A stretch of 64,000 nucleotides of DNA from Nonomuraea helvata (GTDB taxonomy: Bacteria; Actinomycetota; Actinomycetes; Streptosporangiales; Streptosporangiaceae), in contig NZ_BAAAXV010000001.1 in assembly GCF_039535785.1 (NCBI RefSeq), positions 1,364,001-1,428,000 of the forward strand, read 5' to 3'. Made by a program: the position numbers and the translations under genes. Positions 1-8,652 of this stretch are shown piece by piece. The notes beneath the pieces are model-generated. The model was given only the letters and a program-made list of their open reading frames with translations, did not search any database and was not told where the DNA came from. The number at the start of each line of letters is the position of its first letter. Position 1 is the first letter of the stretch.

Positions 1-133
1 CCCGCGGCGCGAGATGGGCCGCCGGGCCGTACAAGTGCTGACCCACGTCATGGAGACCGGCGAGAGCCCGCAGGAGCTGCTGTCCTGCGAGCTGATCGAG
101 GGCGACACCCTGGCACCACACCAAGGAAGGTAG
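1..133 (+). CDS. LacI-family transcriptional regulator, C-terminal end (partial)
   Basis: Only the last 43 codons are in the window, read in the frame beginning at base 2 and closed by TAG at 131-133. The end contains MGRRAVQVL followed by ELIEGDTLAP, which resembles the last helix and strand of the sugar-binding domain of LacI/GalR repressors (typical ending: methionine-gly-rich helix, then a strand with a polar tail). It lies directly upstream, on the same strand, of a sugar-uptake and glycosidase operon, so it is probably the local repressor that responds to the imported sugar. The DNA-binding domain is outside the window, so the family call rests on the tail and the context. Confidence 0.6.
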   Translation, partial: PRREMGRRAVQVLTHVMETGESPQELLSCELIEGDTLAPHQGR

Positions 134-142
134 ACAACCCGC

Positions 143-172
143 GTGGTTGACATATCAGTGGTTGACATATCA
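143..172 (+). repeat. Two perfect tandem copies of a 15-bp unit at a gene start
   Basis: The unit GTGGTTGACATATCA occurs twice back to back (143-157, 158-172). Each copy carries a GTG that can serve as start and encodes VVDIS, so the oxidoreductase has a duplicated N-terminus. Each copy also contains TTGACA, the consensus -35 hexamer. An AAGGAAGG Shine-Dalgarno-like stretch at 123-130 favours the first GTG. Confidence 0.85.
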
Positions 173-1762
173 GCGGACGCCGTCGTGGTCGGCGGCGGCC
201 TGGGCGGCGTCGCCGCGGCCCTGGCCCTGCTCCGCGCGGGCCGCACGGTGATCATGTCCGAGGAGTACGACTGGCTCGGCGGGCAGCTGACGAGCCAGGC
301 CGTGCCGCCGGACGAGCACTCCTGGGTGGAGCGCTTCGGGGTCACCGCGAGCTACCGCGCGCTGCGCGACGGCATCCGCCGGTACTACCGCGACCACTAC
401 CCGCTGACCTCGGCCGCCAGGGCCAGGCGCGAGCTCAACCCCGGCGGCGGTCACGTGAGCCGCCTGTGCCACGAGCCCAGGGTGGCGGTGGCGGTCATCG
501 ACGCGATGCTCGCGCCGTATCTCGGCTCGGGCCGGTTACGCCTGCTGAAGCCGTACAGGCCGGTGGCGGCCGAGGTGGACGGCGACCGGGTCACCGCGGT
601 CAGGCTGGCGCACCGCGACGGCGGCGGCGAGGTCTGGGCGGCGGCCCCGTACGTGCTGGACGCCACCGAGACCGGCGAGCTGCTCCCCCTGACCGGCACC
701 GAGTACGTGACCGGCTTCGAGTCGCAGGAGGAGACCGGCGAGCCCAGCGCCCCCATGACGGCCCAGCCGCTCAACATGCAGGCCGTGTCGGTGTGCTTCG
801 CGATCGACCACGTCGACGGCGACCACACCATCGACAGGCCCGCGAGCTACGACTTCTGGCGGGCCTACCAGCCGCCGTTCTGGGGCGACCGGCTGCTGTC
901 GTGGCGCTGCCCCAGTCCACGCACGCTGGAGATCGTGGAGCGTTCCTTCACCCCCAATCCCGACGACGACCCGCTGCTCGTGGAGGCCGACCAGCGGGTC
1001 AACCCCGGCGACGGCAACCTGTGGACGTTCCGCAGGATCGCCGCCCGGCGCACCTTCGAGCCCGGCGCGTACGCAAGCGACATCACGCTGGTCAACTGGC
1101 CGTTGATCGACTACCTCGTAGGTCCGGTCATCGACGTGCCCGACGCCGCCGCCCATCTCGCGGCGGCACGCGAGCTGTCCAGGTCGGCGCTGTACTGGCT
1201 GCAGACCGAGGCCCCCCGCCACGACGGCGGCACCGGCTATCCCGGGCTCCGGCTGCGCGGCGACGTCACCGGCGGCGCCGACGGGCTGGCGCAGGCGCCC
1301 TACATCCGCGAGTCGCGGCGCATCCGCGCGCTCTACACGGTGGTGGAGCAGGACCTGTCGCTGGCGGTGCGCGGCGACAAGGGCGCGGTCGGCTACGCCG
1401 ACTCGGTGGGCGTCGGCATGTACCGCATCGACCTGCATCCCTCGACGGGTGGCGACAACTACATCGACGTGGGCTGCTCGCCGTTCGAGATCCCGCTCGG
1501 CGCGCTCATCCCGCAGCGCATGACCAACCTGCTGCCCGCCTCGAAGAACATCGGGACCACCCACATCACCAACGGCGCCTACCGGCTGCATCCGGTCGAG
1601 TGGAACGCCGGAGAAGCCGCGGGCGCGCTCGCCGCGTACTGCCTCGACCACGCCACCACGCCGCACGCCGTGCGGGAGAGCGAGACGTTGCTGGCCGGTT
1701 TCCAGCGGCGGCTCGCCCGCGAGGGCGTCGAGCTGCACTGGCCCGACGTGGCCGGCTACTGA
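143..1762 (+). CDS. FAD-dependent oxidoreductase in a sugar operon
   Basis: A 539-residue protein with a Rossmann FAD-binding motif near the N-terminus (VVGGGLGGVAAA, about residues 15-26), then EEYDWLGGQLTSQ, typical of the FAD_oxidored family (Pfam PF12831 type) often encoded beside ABC sugar importers and glycosidases. The C-terminal part has NLLPASKNIGTTHITNGAYR and HPVEWNAGEAAG, also typical of the family. The true substrate is unknown; oxidation of a sugar or sugar acid in the cytoplasm is inferred from context only. It follows the LacI-type gene by 9 bp and precedes the binding protein by 17 bp, so it is probably co-transcribed. The start lies in a 15-bp tandem repeat, so either GTG 143 or GTG 158 may be used. 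Confidence 0.8.
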   Translation: MVDISVVDISADAVVVGGGLGGVAAALALLRAGRTVIMSEEYDWLGGQLTSQAVPPDEHSWVERFGVTASYRALRDGIRRYYRDHYPLTSAARARRELNPGGGHVSRLCHEPRVAVAVIDAMLAPYLGSGRLRLLKPYRPVAAEVDGDRVTAVRLAHRDGGGEVWAAAPYVLDATETGELLPLTGTEYVTGFESQEETGEPSAPMTAQPLNMQAVSVCFAIDHVDGDHTIDRPASYDFWRAYQPPFWGDRLLSWRCPSPRTLEIVERSFTPNPDDDPLLVEADQRVNPGDGNLWTFRRIAARRTFEPGAYASDITLVNWPLIDYLVGPVIDVPDAAAHLAAARELSRSALYWLQTEAPRHDGGTGYPGLRLRGDVTGGADGLAQAPYIRESRRIRALYTVVEQDLSLAVRGDKGAVGYADSVGVGMYRIDLHPSTGGDNYIDVGCSPFEIPLGALIPQRMTNLLPASKNIGTTHITNGAYRLHPVEWNAGEAAGALAAYCLDHATTPHAVRESETLLAGFQRRLAREGVELHWPDVAGY

Positions 1763-1779
1763 ACCAAGGAGCCCCTTCC

Positions 1780-3012
1780 ATGAGACCAATCGCGAAGCTC
1801 CCATCCGCCGCGCTCGCCCTCACCGTGGCGGTCACGGCCTGCGGCGGCGGTGGCGAGGCGACCACGCAGGCCGGTCCCGTCACGCTCCGCATGACGGTGT
1901 GGACCGCCAGCGAGGCCCACCTGAAGCTGCTCAACGACATCGCGGCGGGCTTCACCAAGGCGAAGGTGAAGTTCGAGTCGCTGCCCGTCGACACCTACAC
2001 CACGACGCTCACCACGCAGATCGCCGGCGGCAACGCCCCTGACCTGGCCTGGATCCTGGAGCGCTCGGCGCCCGACTTCGTCGGCTCCGGCGCGCTGGCC
2101 CCGGTGGGAGGCAAGCTGGAGAACCGCGGGGAGCTGATCCCGTCGGCCACCAGGCTCTGGGAGAAGGACGGCGAGCTGTACGCCTACCCGTTCTCCACCT
2201 CGCCCCTGGGCGTCTTCGTCAACACCGACCTGCTCAAGCAGGCCGGCCAGAAGCCGCCCGGGAAGGGCTGGACCTGGGATGAGGCCATGGCCGCCGCGGC
2301 CGCCGTGGCCAAGAAGGGCAAGGCGGGCCTGGCCATCCCCGACTTCGAGTACAAGGAGTGGGGCGTGCTTGCCGGCATCTGGGGCGGCTGGGGCGCCAAG
2401 GCGTGGAGCGACGACGGCGCGACCTGCGGATTCAACAGCCCGGAGATGGTCGGGGCCATGACGTTCATCCACAAGTCGATCTTCGTGGACAAGGCCGTGC
2501 CGGGCCCCGGCACGACCGTCGACTTCTTCGCCGGCGACGCCGCCATGGCCATCAGCCAGGTCTCCCGCGCGGGCCTGCTCAAGGACGCGAAGTTCGGCTG
2601 GGAGCTGCTGCCGCTGCCGGCCGGCCCCAAGGGCGAGTACGCGGTGATCGGCCAGGCCGGCGTCGGCGTGCTGAAGAAGTCGCCCAACGCCGAGCTGGCC
2701 ACCGAGTTCCTGGCCTACTTCACCAACGCGGCCAACTCCGCCAAGCTCGCCCAGTTCTTCCCGCCCGCCCGCTCCTCCCAGCTCAACGCCGAGACCCTGG
2801 CCAAGAGCAACCCGCTGCTCAAGCCCGAGCAGCTGCAGAGCGTGGTGATCGACGGCATCAACAAGGGCACCGTCAAGCCTGTGCACAAGGGCCAGGAGGA
2901 GCTGTCGCAGACCGTACGGGCCGCGCTCGACCCGCTCTGGCGGCCGGACGCCGACGTCAAGGCGGTGCTGGACGACGTGTGCGCGAAGATCCAGCCGATG
3001 TTGGGCGCGTGA
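1780..3012 (+). CDS. ABC sugar importer, substrate-binding lipoprotein
   Basis: 410 residues. ATG at 1780 is preceded by AAGGAG nine bases upstream. The N-terminus is a lipoprotein signal peptide: positive residues, a hydrophobic stretch, and a lipobox ending VTAC with Cys21 as the lipidated residue, followed by a glycine-rich linker. The mature part has the features of family 1 extracellular binding proteins (SBP_bac_1): LRMTVWTAS, a GGNAPDLAW motif near residue 85, and YAYPFSTSPLGVFVN. It is expected to sit on the outer face of the membrane and hand a sugar or oligosaccharide to the two permeases that follow. The GH3 enzyme downstream suggests a beta-linked gluco- or xylo-oligosaccharide, which is inference. 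Confidence 0.92.
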   Translation: MRPIAKLPSAALALTVAVTACGGGGEATTQAGPVTLRMTVWTASEAHLKLLNDIAAGFTKAKVKFESLPVDTYTTTLTTQIAGGNAPDLAWILERSAPDFVGSGALAPVGGKLENRGELIPSATRLWEKDGELYAYPFSTSPLGVFVNTDLLKQAGQKPPGKGWTWDEAMAAAAAVAKKGKAGLAIPDFEYKEWGVLAGIWGGWGAKAWSDDGATCGFNSPEMVGAMTFIHKSIFVDKAVPGPGTTVDFFAGDAAMAISQVSRAGLLKDAKFGWELLPLPAGPKGEYAVIGQAGVGVLKKSPNAELATEFLAYFTNAANSAKLAQFFPPARSSQLNAETLAKSNPLLKPEQLQSVVIDGINKGTVKPVHKGQEELSQTVRAALDPLWRPDADVKAVLDDVCAKIQPMLGA

Positions 3013-3013
3013 C

Positions 3014-3940
3014 ATGACACTCGCCGCCCGGCTCGCGCGGCCCGCCTCCACCATCCCCTTCTGGAACGTCCGCCGCCGCGACCACCTCGTCGGATACCTG
3101 TTCATCGCACCCCAGCTGGTCGGCAGCGCGCTGTTCGTGCTGCTGCCCCTGGCCATGGTCGGCTGGTACAGCCTCAACGAGTGGAACGTGCTGGCCGGCA
3201 GCTTCGAGTTCGCCGGCCTCGGCAACTACGCCAGGCTCGCCGCCGACGTGCGGCTGCGCGAGGCGCTGACCGCCACCGGAGTGTTCTCCGTGGGCCTGGT
3301 GACGCTCAACCTCGCACTCGCCCTCCTGCTCGCGGTCCTGCTCAACCAGCGGCTGCGCGGGACGGCGCTCTTCCGCACGCTGTTCTTCTCCCCGGTGCTG
3401 GTGTCGCTGGTGGCGTGGACGATCGTCTGGCAGTTCCTGCTGCAGCCGTCCGGCGGTGTCAACAGCGTGCTCGGCGCCGCCGGCCTCGACGGGCCGAACT
3501 GGCTGCGCGGCGAGGGCACCGCCATGCTGTCGGTGATCGTCGTCCAGGTGCTCAAGAACGTCGGGCTCAACATGGTGCTGTTCCTGGCGGCGCTGCAGGG
3601 CGTGCCCAAGCAGCTCTACGAGGCCGCCGAGCTGGACGGCGCGGGCGCGTGGCGCAGGTTCCTGCGGATCACGATGCCGCTGATCAGCCCGACGGTCCTG
3701 CTCACCTCGATCATCACCGTGGTCGGCTCCCTGCAGGTCTTCGCCCAGATCGCGGTGCTCACGCAGGGCGGCCCCGGCACCTCGACCACCGTGCTCGTCT
3801 ACTACCTCTACCAGCAGGCCTTCCAATTCCACCGCTTCGGCTACGGCGCGACCCTGTCGGTCCTGCTGTTCGCCATCGTCGGCGCGCTGACCCTGCTGCA
3901 GTGGCGGATGCGCAGGAGGTGGGTCTTCCATGAGGCGTAA
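3014..3940 (+). CDS. ABC sugar importer permease 1 (UgpA/LplB type)
   Basis: 308 residues with six hydrophobic segments spread through the protein. The cytoplasmic EAA loop that docks the ATPase is visible as EAAELDGAGAWRRFLRITMP at about residues 204-223. ATG at 3014 begins one base after the binding-protein stop, so the genes are translationally close. It pairs with the next permease to form the membrane channel of a carbohydrate-uptake (CUT1) transporter. No ATP-binding subunit gene lies nearby; in actinomycetes such importers commonly share a single MsiK-type ATPase encoded elsewhere. Confidence 0.93.
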   Translation: MTLAARLARPASTIPFWNVRRRDHLVGYLFIAPQLVGSALFVLLPLAMVGWYSLNEWNVLAGSFEFAGLGNYARLAADVRLREALTATGVFSVGLVTLNLALALLLAVLLNQRLRGTALFRTLFFSPVLVSLVAWTIVWQFLLQPSGGVNSVLGAAGLDGPNWLRGEGTAMLSVIVVQVLKNVGLNMVLFLAALQGVPKQLYEAAELDGAGAWRRFLRITMPLISPTVLLTSIITVVGSLQVFAQIAVLTQGGPGTSTTVLVYYLYQQAFQFHRFGYGATLSVLLFAIVGALTLLQWRMRRRWVFHEA

Positions 3941-4748
3941 GATCGTCCTGTACGGCGTGCTGTGCGTCCTGTGCGTGCCGTTCGTCTTCCCGACCTGGTG
4001 GATGATCACCTCGTCCATGAAGCCGATCAACGAGATCTTCGCCTTCTCGCTGCTGCCCGATTCCTGGGACCTGTCCGGCTACCGCCAGGTCTTCGAGGTG
4101 CAGCCGTTCGGGCGGCAGTACCTCAACAGCCTCTACATCGCGCTGCTGGTGACGGTGGGCACGATGGCGGTGGCCTCGATGGCCGGGTACGCCTTCGCCC
4201 GCATCCGCTTCCGCGGGCAGAACGTGCTGTTCGTGGTCGTGCTGGTCGGGCTGCTGATCCCGAGCGAGGTGACGATCGTGCCGCTGTTCCAGCTGTTCAA
4301 CTCGCTGGGGCTGAACAACACGCACTGGCCGCTGATCGTGGTGCCGATTCTCGGCGCGCCCGGCGTGCTGGCCACGTTCATCATGCGGCAGTTCTTCCTC
4401 ACCCTGCCGGACGAGCTCGAGGAGGCCGCCAGGGTGGACGGGCTGGGCCGCTTCGGCTCCTTCTACCGGGTGGCGCTGCCGCTGGCCAGACCCGCGCTGG
4501 GTGCGGTGGCCATCTTCACCTTCCTGCACTCCTGGAACCTCTACCTGGAGCCGATCGTGTACCTGTCGTCGCCCGACATGTTCACGCTGCCCCAGGCGCT
4601 GACCCAGTTCGTGGACAACTACGGCGGGCCCATGTGGAACGTGCAGCTGGCCGCCGCGACGATGACGGCGCTGCCGGTCCTGGTGGTGTTCGTGCTGGCA
4701 CAGCGGCAGTTCATCGAGGGGCTGGCGCACACCGGGCTGAAGGGCTGA
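3930..4748 (+). CDS. ABC sugar importer permease 2 (UgpE/MalG type)
   Basis: 272 residues, six predicted membrane segments, with the EAA loop EEAARVDGLGRFGSFYRVAL at about residues 164-183. The ATG at 3930 overlaps the end of the first permease by 11 bases and has AGGAGG about ten bases upstream, a standard sign of coupled translation. The start has a long hydrophobic first helix beginning VLYGVLCVLCVPFVFP. It is the second half of the CUT1 importer channel. Confidence 0.93.
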   Translation: MRRKIVLYGVLCVLCVPFVFPTWWMITSSMKPINEIFAFSLLPDSWDLSGYRQVFEVQPFGRQYLNSLYIALLVTVGTMAVASMAGYAFARIRFRGQNVLFVVVLVGLLIPSEVTIVPLFQLFNSLGLNNTHWPLIVVPILGAPGVLATFIMRQFFLTLPDELEEAARVDGLGRFGSFYRVALPLARPALGAVAIFTFLHSWNLYLEPIVYLSSPDMFTLPQALTQFVDNYGGPMWNVQLAAATMTALPVLVVFVLAQRQFIEGLAHTGLKG

Positions 4749-4787
4749 ACGGGGTTCGGATCCGTCTTCCGGACGTTCGGTGACCTG

Positions 4788-7142
4788 GTGAAGACTGTGG
4801 TGGTGGACTTCGACGAACTCATCGCCCGGCTCGACCTCAGCACCAAGATCCGCCTGCTCACCGGGGCCGACATGTGGTCGCTCCCTCCCCTGCCCGAGAT
4901 CGGCCTCGACCGGCTCGTCATGAGTGACGGCCCGATCGGCGTACGCGGGGAGCAGTGGAGCTCGGCCGACCCCTCGATCGCGCTGCCCAGCCCGACCGCG
5001 CTGGCCGCCACGTGGGACGTGGACCTGGTGCGGCGGGCAGGCGCGCTGCTGGCGCAGGAGGCCAGGCGCAAGGGCGTGCACGTGCTCCTCGCCCCCACGA
5101 TCAACCTGCACCGCTCGCCGCTCGGAGGCCGCCATTTCGAGTGCTTCTCCGAGGATCCGTACCTGACGGGAGAGATCGGCGCGGCCTACGTCGAGGGCGT
5201 CCAGGAGGGCGGCGTCGCCACCACGCCCAAGCACTTCGTGGCCAACGACTTCGAGACCGAACGCTTCACCGCGGACGTCCAGGTGGGCGAGAAGGCCCTG
5301 CGGGAGGCGTACCTGCGGCCGTTCGAGCGGGTGGTGCGGGCCGGGGCGTGGGGCCTCATGACGGCCTACAACTCGGTGAACGGCACCACCATGACCGAGC
5401 ACTCCGAGCTGGTGAACGGGGTGCTGAAGGGCGAGTGGGAGTTCGACGGGTTCGTGGTGTCGGACTGGACGGCGCTGCGCACGACCGAGGCCGCCGCCAT
5501 GGGAGGCACCGACGTGGCGATGCCCGGCCCGTCCGGGCCCTGGGGCGAGAAGCTGGAGGCGGCCGTGCGGGAGGGGCGCGTGCCGGAGTCGGTCGTGGAC
5601 GACCGCGTGCGCCGCATCCTGCGCCTGGCCCGGCGCGTCGGCGCCCTGCGCGGCGCCGGACCGCACTCCGCGCCGCCTCCCGCCAGGGAGCGCGTCGACG
5701 GGGTGGCGCTGGCCCGCGAGGTGGCCACGCGCGGCTTCACCCTGCTGACCAACGACGGCATCCTGCCGTTCCGGCAGGTCAGGACCGTCGCCGTGATCGG
5801 GGCGGCGGCCGCGGAAGCCCGCGTCATGGGCGGCGGCAGCGCGCAGGTCTTCCCCGACAGGATCGTCTCGCCGCTGCAGGGACTCGGGGAGCGGGCCGAG
5901 GTCCGGTACGCGCTCGGCACCGACCCCCGGATCCGCCTGTCCCCGATCCCCGGCCCGGCCACGGCCACCTTCCTGGACGCGGAGGGCGCGGCGCTGTCCG
6001 AGCAGCCGCTGGCCGCGGCCGAGGCCCGGTGGATCGGCCAGCTGCCGCCCGACGTGGACGGCGACCGGCTGACGGCGGTCCGGCTGCGCACCACGTACAC
6101 GCCGGACGTCTCGGGCGGGCACCAGCTCTCCGTCGCCGGGGTGGGGGCCTTCACCGTCGCCGTGAACGGCGAGACCGTCCTCGACGAGCTCCTCGAGGCG
6201 GACGGCGACGACCCGGCCGCGGCGTTCCTGTCGCCGCCGGAGCGGCGGGTGGGCGTGGCCATGACCGCCGGGGAGCCGTACGAGGTGGTCGTGACGCACC
6301 CGGCGGGGGCGTTCGGCGGGATGGCGTTCGTGTCGTTCACGGTCGGCCACGCGAATCCGAGCCCCGGCGAGGAGGAGCTGCTGGCCGAGGCCGCGCGGGT
6401 GGCGGCCGAGTGCGACGTGGCGGTGGTCGTGGCCGCGACCACGCCGGAGGTGGAGAGCGAGGGCTTCGACCGTACGGACCTCAGGCTGCCCGGACGGCAG
6501 GACGAGCTGATCCGCGCCGTCGCCGCCGCCAACCCGCGCACCGTCGTGGTCGTCAACGCCGGCTCGCCGGTCGAGATGCCGTGGACGGGGGAGGTGGCGG
6601 CCGTGCTGCTCACCTGGTTCCCCGGGCAGGAGGCGGGGGCGGCGCTGGCGGACGTGCTGTTCGGGGACGCCGAGCCGGGCGGGCGGCTGCCCACGACCTG
6701 GCCGAAGCGGCTGGAGGACGCTCCCGTGGTGGACGTGACGCCGGTGGACGGCGTGCTGGCGTACGAGGAGGGCGTCTCGATCGGGTACCGGGCGTGGGAG
6801 CGGTCGGGGCGCGCGCCCGCGTTCTGGTTCGGGCACGGCCTGGGCTACACGACCTGGTCGTACGACTCGATCGCGGCCGAGGGGACGACCGTCACGGTCG
6901 CCGTCACCAACACCGGCGACCGCCCTGGCCGCGAGGTCGTGCAGGTGTACGTCGCCGGAGCGTTGGCCGGCTTCGACGTGGTCGAGGCCGCGCCCGGGGA
7001 GACCGTGCTCACCACGATCTTCCTGCCGGAGCGGGCCTTCCAGGTCTGGGACGGCGGCTGGCGGACGGTCGAGGGCGAGTACGCGGTCGAGGCGGGCCCC
7101 AGCGTGGGCGATCTGCGGCTGTCGGCTACCGTGAAGGTGTAA
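4788..7142 (+). CDS. Glycoside hydrolase family 3 beta-glycosidase with PA14 insert
   Basis: 784 residues, probably cytoplasmic as no signal peptide is seen. The N-terminal TIM-barrel has MSDGPIGVRG, the substrate-binding KHF (148-150) and the nucleophile in VVSDW (Asp226). The second domain holds TPEVESEGFDR, the likely acid/base region. About residues 385-510 form an inserted PA14-like domain, seen in GH3 beta-glucosidases and beta-xylosidases, and the end is a fibronectin-III-like domain (VAVTNTGDRPGREVVQVY). It lies 39 bp after the importer permeases and would cleave the imported oligosaccharide to monosaccharides. The shoulder upstream of GTG 4788 has only a weak ribosome site, so a nearby alternative start is possible. 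Exact substrate cannot be told from sequence. Confidence 0.93.
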   Translation: MKTVVVDFDELIARLDLSTKIRLLTGADMWSLPPLPEIGLDRLVMSDGPIGVRGEQWSSADPSIALPSPTALAATWDVDLVRRAGALLAQEARRKGVHVLLAPTINLHRSPLGGRHFECFSEDPYLTGEIGAAYVEGVQEGGVATTPKHFVANDFETERFTADVQVGEKALREAYLRPFERVVRAGAWGLMTAYNSVNGTTMTEHSELVNGVLKGEWEFDGFVVSDWTALRTTEAAAMGGTDVAMPGPSGPWGEKLEAAVREGRVPESVVDDRVRRILRLARRVGALRGAGPHSAPPPARERVDGVALAREVATRGFTLLTNDGILPFRQVRTVAVIGAAAAEARVMGGGSAQVFPDRIVSPLQGLGERAEVRYALGTDPRIRLSPIPGPATATFLDAEGAALSEQPLAAAEARWIGQLPPDVDGDRLTAVRLRTTYTPDVSGGHQLSVAGVGAFTVAVNGETVLDELLEADGDDPAAAFLSPPERRVGVAMTAGEPYEVVVTHPAGAFGGMAFVSFTVGHANPSPGEEELLAEAARVAAECDVAVVVAATTPEVESEGFDRTDLRLPGRQDELIRAVAAANPRTVVVVNAGSPVEMPWTGEVAAVLLTWFPGQEAGAALADVLFGDAEPGGRLPTTWPKRLEDAPVVDVTPVDGVLAYEEGVSIGYRAWERSGRAPAFWFGHGLGYTTWSYDSIAAEGTTVTVAVTNTGDRPGREVVQVYVAGALAGFDVVEAAPGETVLTTIFLPERAFQVWDGGWRTVEGEYAVEAGPSVGDLRLSATVKV

Positions 7143-7207
7143 GCCGCGCGAGAAATGGCCGGGTCGCGTTTTCCGTACTGCACCAGTTGGTTTGTATCCT
7201 TCAGAGC

Positions 7208-7888
7208 ATGGCAAAGTCCGAGGAACCAGAGAAGCCGGGGCGCATCAAGCAGCTCCGCATGATCGCGCAGATCATCAAGCAGGCCAACCCCAAGGGGATG
7301 CCCATAGTCTTCCTCTCGGCGGTGGGCACGCTGGCGGTGGTCGTCGTGATCGGCCTGGTCACGGACTACCTGTGGTATTCGGTGTTCATCGGCGTGCTGG
7401 CCGCGCTCACGGTCGGTCTGGTGGTGTTCGGGCAACTCGCCCAGAAGGCGCAATACTCGATCCTGCACGGCCAGACCGGCGCCGCGGCGGCGGTGCTGCA
7501 GGGCATGCGCGGCAACTGGCAGGTCACCCCGGCCATCGCGGTCAACCGCGACCAGGACCTCATCCACCTCGTGGTCGGCTTCCCCGGCGTCGTGCTGGTG
7601 TCGGAGGGGCCCGGCAACCGGGTGGCGAAGATGCTGGCGGCCGAGAAGAAGCGGGTCGCCCGAGTGGTGCTGGGCATCGAGATCTACGACGTGCAGTGCG
7701 GTGACGGCGAGGGGCAGGTGCCGCTCGGCAAGCTGCAGCGCCACATCATGAAGCTGCCGCGCAACCTGAAGAAGCCCGCGGTCAACGAGGTGAAGGACCG
7801 CCTGCGCTCGCTGCCGAAGAACATGCCGATGCCCAAGGGTCCGATGCCCAGGGGCGCCCGCATGCCGCGCGGCCCCAAGATGCGCTAG
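7208..7888 (+). CDS. DUF4191 family membrane protein
   Basis: 226 residues. Begins MAKSEEPEKPGRIKQLRMIAQ, then two close membrane helices (about residues 35-80: VFLSAVGTLAVVVVIGLV and VFIGVLAALTVGLVVFG). This is the pattern of the conserved actinobacterial DUF4191 family. The soluble remainder contains QGMRGNWQVTPAIAVNRDQD, a family signature. The C-terminus is a short run of methionine-proline-lysine/arginine repeats. Function is unknown. Its stop codon overlaps the GTG of the following methyltransferase (TAGTG), so the two are probably one transcript. Confidence 0.85.
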   Translation: MAKSEEPEKPGRIKQLRMIAQIIKQANPKGMPIVFLSAVGTLAVVVVIGLVTDYLWYSVFIGVLAALTVGLVVFGQLAQKAQYSILHGQTGAAAAVLQGMRGNWQVTPAIAVNRDQDLIHLVVGFPGVVLVSEGPGNRVAKMLAAEKKRVARVVLGIEIYDVQCGDGEGQVPLGKLQRHIMKLPRNLKKPAVNEVKDRLRSLPKNMPMPKGPMPRGARMPRGPKMR

Positions 7889-8652
7889 TGCTGTCGGGTT
7901 CGTCGCGGGCCAACCGCTGGTGGTGGGACGGCAACGCCGACGACTACCAGGTCGAGCACGGCGAGTTCCTGCGTGACACCGGCTTCGTCTGGTGCCCCGA
8001 GGGCGTGGACGAGGCCGACGCGCACCTCCTCGGCGAGGTGCGCGGCCGGCGTGTGCTGGAGATCGGCTGCGGGGCGGCGCAGTGCGCGCGGTGGCTGGTG
8101 ACGCAGGGGGCGCGGGTGGCCGCGTTCGACATCTCGCACCGGCAGCTGCGCCACGCCCAGCGCATCGACCTCGACACCGGGCTGCGCGTGCCCGTGGTGC
8201 AGGCCGACGCCGAGTCGCTGCCGTTCGCCGACGACGCCTTCGACCTGGCCTGCTCGGCGTTCGGCGCGCTGCCGTTCGTGGCCGACCCGCTCGCGGTCTT
8301 CCGCGAGGTGCGCAGGGTGCTCAGGCCGGGCGGCCGGTTCGTGTTCTCGGTGAGCCATCCGATCCGCTGGGCTTTCCCCGACGACCCGGGGCCGCGCGGG
8401 CTGACGTCCGACCGGTCCTACTTCGACCGCTCCCCCTATGAGGAACAGGACGAGAGCGGCACGGTCACGTACGTCGAGCACCACCGCACCCTGGGCGACT
8501 GGGTGAGCCTGCTGGTCGCCTCCGGCCTGACCGTCGCCGGGCTGCTGGAGCCCGAGTGGCCCGAGGGGCACGAGCGGGTGTGGGGCGGCTGGAGCCCGCT
8601 GCGCGGCCGCCACCTGCCCGGCACAGCGATCTTCAGCTGCGCGAATACCTAG
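7888..8652 (+). CDS. Class I SAM-dependent methyltransferase
   Basis: 254 residues. The cofactor-binding motif I is VLEIGCGAAQCARWL (about residues 50-64), followed by AAFDIS, then QADAESLPFADDAFDLACSAF and a post-motif RVLRPGGRFVFSV. This is the Methyltransf_11 pattern. The GTG start shares one base with the stop of the DUF4191 gene. The substrate is not evident; small-molecule or lipid methylation would fit. The last 20 bases overlap the convergent TIM-barrel gene on the other strand. Confidence 0.9.
   Translation: MLSGSSRANRWWWDGNADDYQVEHGEFLRDTGFVWCPEGVDEADAHLLGEVRGRRVLEIGCGAAQCARWLVTQGARVAAFDISHRQLRHAQRIDLDTGLRVPVVQADAESLPFADDAFDLACSAFGALPFVADPLAVFREVRRVLRPGGRFVFSVSHPIRWAFPDDPGPRGLTSDRSYFDRSPYEEQDESGTVTYVEHHRTLGDWVSLLVASGLTVAGLLEPEWPEGHERVWGGWSPLRGRHLPGTAIFSCANT

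Noticed and set aside
466..1779. Upstream extension of the binding-protein frame by more than 400 codons
   Set aside because: The extension overlaps the FAD oxidoreductase and is arginine-rich noise. The lipoprotein signal at 1780 fixes the start.
3759..7214. Long minus-strand frame opposite the permease and GH3 genes
   Set aside because: No recognisable motif, low-complexity His/Arg/Gly content, and it covers clear genes on the plus strand.
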